From Streptomyces sp. NBC_01481 (lineage in GTDB: Bacteria; Actinomycetota; Actinomycetes; Streptomycetales; Streptomycetaceae): a stretch of 64,000 nucleotides of DNA. The notes below the pieces were generated by a model. The model was not told where the DNA came from and searched no databases. It saw only the letters and a program-made list of their open reading frames with translations. This document shows positions 58,145 through 64,000 of the stretch, piece by piece (position 1 is the first letter of the stretch; every line of letters starts with the position of its first letter). Where the stretch lies: contig NZ_JAPEPT010000003.1 in assembly GCF_026339995.1 (NCBI RefSeq), forward strand, positions 1,054,001 through 1,118,000. The letters run 5' to 3'. A program made the translations under genes and the position numbers.

Positions 58145-59605
58145 ATGAGACGGGCACAGTACTGGTTACGCTCGCTCGGCGGCGTCGGCACAGCCGTCAC
58201 CGCTCTGCTCCTCGGCCTCACCGGCGCGCCGTCGGCCCCCGCCGCCGAAGCTCCGGCCGCCGCCGTCATCCACGAAGCCGAGAACGCGGTCGTCTCGCAA
58301 GGCGCAGTGGAGTCCAATCATGCCGGATTCACCGGCAGCGGATTCGTCAACTACAACAACCTCTCCGGCAGTCATGTCGAGTGGACGGTCAACGCCGCCC
58401 AGGCCGGTACCACCTCGCTGACCATCCGCTTCGCCAACGGCACCACGACCAGCCGCCCGATGGACATCACCGTCAACGGCGCCGTCGCCGCCACGGCCCG
58501 CGCCTTCCCCGGCACAGGCGCCTGGACCTCCTGGTCGACGACCACTGTCAACGCCACTCTCAAGGCGGGTGCGAACACCGTCCGGGCCACCGCCACCACC
58601 GCCAACGGCGGTCCCAACGTCGACAGTCTCACCACGGACGCGGGCGGCCCCGCGCCCGGCGGCAAGACGCCCGTCGAGATCAACGGACAGCTCAAGGTCT
58701 GCGGCACCAAGCTCTGCAACCAGTACGGCAAGCCCATCCAGCTGCGCGGCATGAGCACCCACGGTCTGCAGTGGTACAGCCAGTGCGTGACCTCCGGCTC
58801 ACTCGACGCCCTGGCCACCGACTGGAACGCCGACGTCCTGCGCATCTCCATGTACATCCAGGAGGGCGGCTACGAGACCAATCCGCGCAAGTTCACCGAC
58901 CTGGTCCACTCGATCATCGAACAGGCCACCGCGCGCGGTATGTACGCCATCGTCGACTGGCACATGCTCAGCCCCGGCGACCCGAACCACAACCTCTCCC
59001 GCGCCAAGACCTTCTTCACCGAGATCGCTCAGCGCCACGCCAGCAAGAACAACCTGCTGTACGAGATCGCCAACGAGCCCAGCGGCGTGAGCTGGTCGAA
59101 GATCAAGAGCTACGCCGAGCAGCTCATCCCGGTGATCCGGCAGCACGACCCGGACACCCCGGTCCTCGTCGGCACCCGCGCCTGGTCCTCCCTCGGTGTC
59201 TCCGAGGACTCGGACGAGACCGAGATCGTGAACAACCCGGTCAAGGCGTCCAACATCATGTACACCTTCCACTTCTACGCGGCATCTCACGGCACCGAGT
59301 ACCTCAGCACCCTCTCCCGTGCCGCCGACAAACTCCCCATGTTCGTGACCGAGTTCGGCACCCAGACCGCATCCGGCGACGGCGGGAACAACTTCACCAG
59401 GTCCCAGCAGTACATCGACCTGATGGCGAGCAAGAAGATCAGCTGGTCCAACTGGAACTACTCCGACGACGAACGCTCCGGCGCCGTCTTCAAGGGCGGC
59501 ACCTGCGAGGGGAACGGTCCCTGGACCGGCACCGGGCCGCTCAAGCCCGCCGGCGTCTGGGTCCGTGACCGCGCCAGGACCCCGGACGACTTCCCGACGG
59601 GCTGA
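58145..59605 (+). CDS. Secreted GH5 family cellulase/endoglucanase with an N-terminal CBM
   Basis: Protein of 486 residues. A signal peptide ends near APAAEAP (about 30-37). A carbohydrate-binding module of the CBM6/35 type follows (about 40-165), with EAENAVVSQGAVESNHAGFT and GSGFVNYNNL. The GH5 domain (about 175-470) has the acid/base Glu311 in IANEPS and the nucleophile Glu403 in FVTEFGT, and an early LRGMSTHGLQWY. It should hydrolyse beta-1,4-glucan or a related polymer outside the cell. The start at 58145 has GGAG five bases upstream; ATG at 58133 is less likely. A palindrome upstream suggests sugar-responsive control. A strong hairpin follows the stop codon. Confidence 0.93.
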   Translation: MRRAQYWLRSLGGVGTAVTALLLGLTGAPSAPAAEAPAAAVIHEAENAVVSQGAVESNHAGFTGSGFVNYNNLSGSHVEWTVNAAQAGTTSLTIRFANGTTTSRPMDITVNGAVAATARAFPGTGAWTSWSTTTVNATLKAGANTVRATATTANGGPNVDSLTTDAGGPAPGGKTPVEINGQLKVCGTKLCNQYGKPIQLRGMSTHGLQWYSQCVTSGSLDALATDWNADVLRISMYIQEGGYETNPRKFTDLVHSIIEQATARGMYAIVDWHMLSPGDPNHNLSRAKTFFTEIAQRHASKNNLLYEIANEPSGVSWSKIKSYAEQLIPVIRQHDPDTPVLVGTRAWSSLGVSEDSDETEIVNNPVKASNIMYTFHFYAASHGTEYLSTLSRAADKLPMFVTEFGTQTASGDGGNNFTRSQQYIDLMASKKISWSNWNYSDDERSGAVFKGGTCEGNGPWTGTGPLKPAGVWVRDRARTPDDFPTG

Positions 59606-59617
59606 CCAGGACTCCCT

Positions 59618-59664
59618 GTGTCTCCCTGCCCGCCCCATGTGATCCCATGGGCGGGCAGGGACAC
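59618..59664 (+). terminator. Terminator after the GH5 gene
   Basis: A long inverted repeat with arms built on TCCCTGCCCGCCC and GGGCGGGCAGGGA around a loop of about five to nine bases, beginning 13 bases beyond the stop codon. Confidence 0.8.
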
Positions 59665-59679
59665 AGAACAGGAGCATCA

Positions 59680-60978
59680 GTGACCAGCTATCGCCAGCCG
59701 GGAATCGTCCTGACCGACCGGCACTTCACCGTCCCGCTCGACCACGCCGACCCGGCGGGCGAGCAGCTCGACCTGTTCGGCCGCGAGGTCGTCGCGAGCG
59801 GACGGTCCGGTGCCGATCTGCCCTGGCTGGTCTATCTGGAGGGCGGCCCCGGCTTCGGAGCCCGCCGCTTCGTCGGCAAGCAGGCATGGCTCGGGCGGGC
59901 GGTGCAGGAGTACCGGGTCCTCCTCCTGGACCAGCGCGGCACCGGCCGGTCCTCCCCCCTGAACCGGCAGACCCTGCCCCTGCGCGGCGGGCCCCGGGCC
60001 CAGGCCGACCACCTCGCCCTCTTCCGCGCCGACAGCATCGTGCGCGACTGCGAGACCATCCGGCCGCTGCTCACCGGCGGCGCGCCGTGGACCGTGCTCG
60101 GCCAGAGCTTCGGCGGATTCTGCGCCACGCACTATCTCTCCACCGCCCCCGAAGGGCTGCGGACTGTACTCGTCACGGGCGGTCTGCCCGCCCTGGACGC
60201 CTGTGCCGATGACGTCTACCGCGCCGCGTATCCCCGCATCCAGCGCAAGGTCGAGGCGCACTACGCCCGCTATCCGCAGGACGTGCGCCGGGCGCGCCGG
60301 ATCGCCGAATACCTCGCCGAGCACAAGACCGAGCTGCCCGGCGGCTATCTGCTCACCCCCGAGGCCTTCCAGTCGCTGGGCATTCTGCTCGGCGGCGGGG
60401 ACGGCAGCCACCAGCTCCACTATCTGCTGGAGGACGCCTTCGTCCGTACGGGCGCGGGGTACGAACTGTCCGACGCGTTCCAGGAAGCCGTGCTCGGGAC
60501 CCTCTCGTACGCGGGACATCCGCTGTACGCCGTGCTGCACGAGGCGATCTACGCCCAGGGCGCGGGGCCGACCGCCTGGGCCGCCGAGCGGGTCAGGGCA
60601 GAATTCCCGCAGTTCGACGTCGCGACCGCCCTGGACGGGGACGTCCCGCTGCTGTTCACCGGGGAGAGCGTCCACCCCTGGCACTTCGAGGTGGACCCCG
60701 CCCTGCGAGCGCTGCGCGAGAGCGCCGGACTGCTGGCCGCCCGCACCGACTGGACCCCGTTGTACGACGCGGCACGGCTCGCCGCCAACCAGGTGCCCGT
60801 CGCCGCGGCCGTCTACCACGACGACATGTACGTCGACACCGAGCACTCGCTGCGCACCGCCCGTACCATCCGCGGACTGCGCACCTGGGTCACCGACGAG
60901 TACGAGCACGACGGGGTGCGGGCGAGCGGGCAGCGGGTGCTCGACCGGCTGCTCTCGCTGGCCCACGGAGAGGTATGA
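59680..60978 (+). CDS. S33-family alpha/beta hydrolase (prolyl aminopeptidase-like)
   Basis: Protein of 432 residues from a GTG with AGGAG five bases upstream. The alpha/beta hydrolase oxyanion motif YLEGGPGFGA and the nucleophile elbow LGQSFGGF (Ser near 140) are followed by LDQRGTGRSSP, all marks of proline iminopeptidases. The acid residue and histidine are in the C-terminal third (WTPLYDAARL, DDMYVDTEHSL). No signal peptide is visible, so cytoplasmic cleavage of N-terminal proline peptides is likely. It lies downstream of the GH5 terminator and 28 bases before the PIG-L gene on the same strand. Confidence 0.88.
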   Translation: MTSYRQPGIVLTDRHFTVPLDHADPAGEQLDLFGREVVASGRSGADLPWLVYLEGGPGFGARRFVGKQAWLGRAVQEYRVLLLDQRGTGRSSPLNRQTLPLRGGPRAQADHLALFRADSIVRDCETIRPLLTGGAPWTVLGQSFGGFCATHYLSTAPEGLRTVLVTGGLPALDACADDVYRAAYPRIQRKVEAHYARYPQDVRRARRIAEYLAEHKTELPGGYLLTPEAFQSLGILLGGGDGSHQLHYLLEDAFVRTGAGYELSDAFQEAVLGTLSYAGHPLYAVLHEAIYAQGAGPTAWAAERVRAEFPQFDVATALDGDVPLLFTGESVHPWHFEVDPALRALRESAGLLAARTDWTPLYDAARLAANQVPVAAAVYHDDMYVDTEHSLRTARTIRGLRTWVTDEYEHDGVRASGQRVLDRLLSLAHGEV

Positions 60979-61006
60979 CGCCCGGTCAGCGTCGTATCCT
61001 GCCCGC

Positions 61007-61753
61007 ATGAACGAGCCTGCGCCCGAGCAGCTGGAACCCATGCCCGACGACTGGCAGCGCGCGCTGGCGGTCGTCGCGCACCCGGACGACCTCGAGTACG
61101 GCTGCGCCGCGGCCGTCGCCGGCTGGACCGACGGCGGACGGGAGGTCTCGTACCTTCTCGCCTCCCGTGGCGAGGCGGGCATCGACACGATGGATCCGGC
61201 CACGTGCGCCCCGCTGCGCGAGCAGGAGCAGCGGGCGAGCGCGGCCGTCGTCGGAGTGTCCTCCGTGGAGTTCCTGGACCACAGGGACGGTGTCATCGAG
61301 TACGGGACCGAGCTGCGCCGGGACATCGCGGCCGCCATCCGCCGCCACCGGCCCGAGCTGGTGATCACCCTCAACCACCGGGACACCTGGGGCGGCACCG
61401 CCTGGAACACCCCCGACCACCGCGCGGTCGGCCGGGCCACCCTGGACGCCGCCGCGGACGCCGGAAACCGCTGGATCTTCCCCGAACTCATCGCCGAACA
61501 GGGCCTTCAGCCCTGGAACGGGGTGCGCTGGGTGGCGGTCGCGGGCACCACGACGCCCACCCACGCCGTCGACGCGACGCCGGGTCTTGAGCGCTCCGTC
61601 CTCTCCCTGCTGGAGCACCGCACCTATATCGAGGTGCTGACGGACCAGGATCCCGAGGAGTACTGCAGGGCCTTTCTGACCGGGTACGCCCAGCAGGCGG
61701 CGGCACTCTTCGGCGGCAGGCCCGCCGTGACCTTCGAGCTGTTCGGCCGCTGA
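61007..61753 (+). CDS. PIG-L family LmbE-like deacetylase
   Basis: Protein of 248 residues with the zinc motif AVVAHPDDLEYG (about 22-33) and a later WNTPDHRAVGRAT histidine. PIG-L deacetylases remove acetyl groups from amino sugars such as GlcNAc-inositol (mycothiol MshB) or other N-acetyl compounds. The sequence lacks the extra marks to name it MshB or Mca, so the substrate stays open. The ATG at 61007 follows the S33 gene by 28 bases, so the two may share a transcript. Confidence 0.88.
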   Translation: MNEPAPEQLEPMPDDWQRALAVVAHPDDLEYGCAAAVAGWTDGGREVSYLLASRGEAGIDTMDPATCAPLREQEQRASAAVVGVSSVEFLDHRDGVIEYGTELRRDIAAAIRRHRPELVITLNHRDTWGGTAWNTPDHRAVGRATLDAAADAGNRWIFPELIAEQGLQPWNGVRWVAVAGTTTPTHAVDATPGLERSVLSLLEHRTYIEVLTDQDPEEYCRAFLTGYAQQAAALFGGRPAVTFELFGR

Positions 61754-61816
61754 TACCGGCGGCCGTTTCCGGCTCGGACCGTCATAGGCGTGCACGATCG
61801 GCCCACTCTCGCCCGA

Positions 61817-61843
61817 TTGACAAACACGCTTGCCGTTTCTGCA
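61817..61843 (+). promoter_or_regulatory. Candidate promoter/operator of the HTH-cupin gene
   Basis: TTGACA (61817-61822) is a strong -35. TTGC and GCAA arms around seven bases lie at about 61830-61844, overlapping the likely start codon. This could be a self-binding site, and the message may be nearly leaderless. Confidence 0.5.
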
Positions 61844-62437
61844 ATGGACGGCATGGACGACGACACACAGCTCGATGCCGTACTCAGCGAGGTGGGCCCC
61901 CGGCTCCGCAGGATCAGGCGGGAGCGAGGGGCCACGCTCGGGGCGCTGTCCGAGGTGACCGGGATCTCCGTGAGCACCCTGTCCCGTCTGGAGTCCGGGC
62001 GCCGCAGGCCCAGTCTCGAGCTGCTGCTGCCCATCGCCCGGGCGCACCAGGTTCCGCTCGACGAGCTGGTCGGCGCGCCGCCGGTCGGCGATCCGCGGGT
62101 GCGGGCCAAGCCCATCGTCCGACACGGCCGCACGATGCTGCCGCTGACCCGGCAGCCGGGTGGTCTCCAGGCGTACAAGGTGGTCCAGGAGGCGGGTGCC
62201 CCGGTGCCCGAGCCGCGGACGCACGAGGGGTACGAATGGCTGTATGTACTGTCCGGCCGGCTCCGGCTGGTGCTCGGTGACCACGACGTGGTCCTGACCG
62301 CGGGGGAGGCGGCGGAGTTCGACACCCGCGTGCCGCACGCCTTCGGGCCGGCGGGGGACGCGCCCGTGGAGTTCCTGAGTCTGTTCGGTCCGCAGGGCGA
62401 GCGGATGCATGTGCGGGCGAGACCCAAGCGCGGTTGA
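61844..62437 (+). CDS. HTH-XRE/cupin transcriptional regulator
   Basis: Protein of about 197 residues. The XRE domain (GPRLRRIRRERGATLGALSE to ISVSTLSRLESGRRRPS) is followed by a C-terminal cupin barrel (about 110-190, HEGYEWLYVLSGRLRLVLGD and GEAAEFDTRVPHAFG). Such regulators bind small ligands in the barrel and are often self-controlled. The start is ATG 61844 or 61853, both close to the promoter, so a short or absent leader is likely; a frame from 61790 would include the promoter and is rejected. It lies upstream of the quinone oxidoreductase gene on the same strand. Confidence 0.88.
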   Translation: MDGMDDDTQLDAVLSEVGPRLRRIRRERGATLGALSEVTGISVSTLSRLESGRRRPSLELLLPIARAHQVPLDELVGAPPVGDPRVRAKPIVRHGRTMLPLTRQPGGLQAYKVVQEAGAPVPEPRTHEGYEWLYVLSGRLRLVLGDHDVVLTAGEAAEFDTRVPHAFGPAGDAPVEFLSLFGPQGERMHVRARPKRG

Positions 62438-62456
62438 CGGGGTCTTCCGGAGTGGC

Positions 62457-62468
62457 AAGCGACCGCTT
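62457..62468. promoter_or_regulatory. Palindrome AAGCG-AC-CGCTT upstream of the oxidoreductase/acyl-CoA dehydrogenase operon
   Basis: A perfect pair of five-base arms 48-59 bases before the oxidoreductase start, placed where a TetR-type operator of fatty-acid genes would be expected. The binding protein is unknown. Confidence 0.5.
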
Positions 62469-62515
62469 AGTATGCGACGAGCATGGTACTGCCGACGGTT
62501 TGTGGAGGCCCCGAG

Positions 62516-63484
62516 ATGCAGGCATGGCGAGTACACCGGAACGGCGAGCCGAGCGAGGTGATGCGGCTCGAAGAGGTGGACCGGCCCACGCCCGGTGAGG
62601 GGCAGCTGCTGCTGAGGGTCCGCGCGGCGAACATCAACTTCCCCGACGCCCTGCTCTGCCGCGGTCAGTACCAGGTGCGGCCCCCGCTGCCCTTCACACC
62701 GGGCGTGGAGATCTGCGGCGAGAGTGAGGACGGCCGCCGCGTGATCGCCAACCCCGCACTGCCGAACGGCGGATTCGCCGACTATGTCGTCGCCGACGCC
62801 GCGGCCGTGCTGCCCGCGCCCGACGAGCTCGACGACGCCGAGGCGGCCGCCCTGCACATCGGCTACCAGACCGGCTGGTTCGGACTGCACCGTCGCGCGC
62901 AGCTACGGGCGGGCGAGACACTGCTCGTCCACGCGGCGGCCGGCGGCGTCGGCAGCGCGGCCGTCCAGCTCGGCAAGGCGGCCGGCGCACACGTCATCGG
63001 AGTCGTCGGCGGCGCGGACAAGGCCCGCATCGCGCGCGAGCTCGGCTGCGACGTCGTCATCGACCGCCGCGAGGACGACATCGTCGCCGCGGTCAAGGAG
63101 GCCACCGGCGGCCGCGGCGCGAACGTCGTCTACGACCCGGTCGGCGGCGACGCCTACGCCAAGTCGGCCAAGTGCGTCGCCTTCGAGGGCCGGATCGTGA
63201 TCGTCGGCTTCGCGAGCGGCACGATCCCGAGCCCGGCCCTCAACCACGCCCTGGTGAAGAACTACTCGATCGTCGGCCTGCACTGGGGCCTGTACAACCA
63301 GATGGATCCCGTCGCGATCCGCGCCTGCCACGAGGAGCTCACCAAGCTCGCCGCACAGGGCGTGATCAAGCCGCTGATCAGCGGACGCGTCGCCATGAAG
63401 GATGCGGCAGACGCCGTCCAGCGCGTCGCCGACGGCACGACCACCGGCCGCCTGGTCGTCATCCCGGAAGGAGATGCCCGATGA
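62516..63484 (+). CDS. NADPH:quinone oxidoreductase / zinc-less alcohol dehydrogenase-like MDR protein
   Basis: Protein of 322 residues from an ATG with GGAGG seven bases upstream. The MDR fold shows NINFPDALLCRGQYQ early, a Rossmann motif LVHAAAGGVGSAAVQLGKAA (about 140-159) and GFASGTIPSPALNHALVKNY. The catalytic zinc ligands are absent, as in quinone oxidoreductases. It reduces quinones or enoyl-type substrates with NADPH. It overlaps the next gene, an acyl-CoA dehydrogenase, by four bases (ATGA), so the pair may work together in acyl or branched-chain metabolism. Confidence 0.92.
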   Translation: MQAWRVHRNGEPSEVMRLEEVDRPTPGEGQLLLRVRAANINFPDALLCRGQYQVRPPLPFTPGVEICGESEDGRRVIANPALPNGGFADYVVADAAAVLPAPDELDDAEAAALHIGYQTGWFGLHRRAQLRAGETLLVHAAAGGVGSAAVQLGKAAGAHVIGVVGGADKARIARELGCDVVIDRREDDIVAAVKEATGGRGANVVYDPVGGDAYAKSAKCVAFEGRIVIVGFASGTIPSPALNHALVKNYSIVGLHWGLYNQMDPVAIRACHEELTKLAAQGVIKPLISGRVAMKDAADAVQRVADGTTTGRLVVIPEGDAR

Positions 63485-64000
63485 CGGACGCCGCCGAACT
63501 GCTCGCCCGTACCAAGGAGTTGCTGGCCGCACATCCGCCGGCGAGCACGGACCGTACGGACTTTCTGAAGGCGCGCTTCGACGCGGGCCTCGCCTGGGTG
63601 CACTACCCGACGGGTCTCGGCGGCCTCGGAGCGCCCCGCACACTCCAGGCCGTCGTGGACGCCGAACTGACCGCCGCGGGCGCACCCGACAACGACCCGC
63701 GCCGGATCGGCATCGGCCTCGGCATGGCCGCGCCGACCATCCTCAAGTACGGCTCCGACGAGCTGAAGCAGCGCTTCCTGCGGCCGCTGTGGGTCGGCGA
63801 GGAAGTGTGGTGCCAGCTCTTCAGCGAGCCCGGCGCGGGCTCCGACCTCGCCGCGCTCGGCACGCGCGCCGTCAGGGACGGCGACGACTGGATCGTCAAC
63901 GGGCAGAAGGTGTGGACCTCCAGCGCCCATGTGGCCCGCTGGGCGATCCTCATCGCCCGCACCGACCCCGACCTTCCCAAGCACCGCGGCATCACCTACT
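63481..64000 (+). CDS. Acyl-CoA dehydrogenase (3' end beyond window)
   Basis: The first 173 residues are visible; the catalytic C-terminal part is outside the window. The N-terminal helical domain is followed by the FAD-binding segment EVWCQLFSEPGAGSDLAALG and KVWTSSAHVARW, which are typical of the family. GGAG lies six bases upstream and the start overlaps the oxidoreductase stop as ATGA. It should oxidise an acyl-CoA at the alpha-beta bond using FAD; chain length cannot be read from this part. Confidence 0.93.
   Translation, partial: MTDAAELLARTKELLAAHPPASTDRTDFLKARFDAGLAWVHYPTGLGGLGAPRTLQAVVDAELTAAGAPDNDPRRIGIGLGMAAPTILKYGSDELKQRFLRPLWVGEEVWCQLFSEPGAGSDLAALGTRAVRDGDDWIVNGQKVWTSSAHVARWAILIARTDPDLPKHRGITY

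Overview
This window is chromosomal DNA of a Streptomyces or a very close actinomycete. The GC content is very high with strong third-position GC bias, many genes start with GTG, ATGA/GTGA stop-start overlaps are common, and the gene families are typical of Streptomyces (PucR, Methyltransf_19, DUF1918, DUF2613, DUF3068, an AftD-like transferase, a GlxA-like copper oxidase). I saw no tRNA, rRNA, CRISPR array, prophage or complete transposase gene. All family assignments come from reading motifs by eye; no database search was run.

Layout. 1-7.5 kb is an oxidative region. A DyP-type peroxidase (cut by the window edge) lies next to a secreted copper-radical oxidase, followed by catalase-peroxidase katG. 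The remains of a furA gene lie just upstream of katG, and an intact Fur-family gene is divergent from it. A CTAG-flanked miniature element sits at the stop codon of that fur gene, and a DeoR-type regulator follows.

8.6-28.2 kb is the highlight: twelve genes on one strand, mostly joined by stop-start overlaps. In order they encode a trypsin-STAND-TPR protein of about 1,536 residues, an NrdG-like radical SAM protein, a coiled-coil protein, a CbbX-like AAA+ ATPase, a zinc-ribbon protein, a GTPase, two related GAP1-like proteins, an Hsp70/actin-fold ATPase, a second coiled-coil protein, a membrane-anchored von Willebrand A protein and a Trypco1-like small protein. It looks like a regulated NTP-dependent conflict or signalling system. 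Its overall job is not established here.

28.2-35.7 kb holds a glyoxalase/AraC pair and then a dormancy-type island: a DevS-like kinase, a DevR-like regulator, a cyclic-nucleotide-binding-fold protein, an Acg-type nitroreductase, a DUF1918-HTH-flavin-fold protein and a tandem universal stress protein. Three similar palindromes in their upstream regions look like regulator boxes. A second kind of CTAG-flanked miniature element lies in this island.

35.6-47.5 kb is a minus-strand envelope-glycan cluster: DUF3068, GT4 glycosyltransferase, methyltransferase, a large AftD-like transferase, a condensation-fold acyltransferase, methyltransferase, EamA-like membrane protein, Trm112-like protein and FkbM methyltransferase. 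The last reads in frame into the universal stress gene. A miniature element sits in frame inside the AftD-like gene. A DUF2613 small protein is divergent.

47.5-64 kb is mixed housekeeping and accessory content: PucR and HTH-TPR regulators, a secreted M64 peptidase, two tandem ATP-grasp enzymes, a Methyltransf_19 protein, a CBS-domain protein, an OpuAC-type lipoprotein, a caspase-fold protein without its catalytic His, a secreted GH5 enzyme with a carbohydrate-binding module, an S33 peptidase, a PIG-L deacetylase, an HTH-cupin regulator, a quinone oxidoreductase and the start of an acyl-CoA dehydrogenase cut by the window end.
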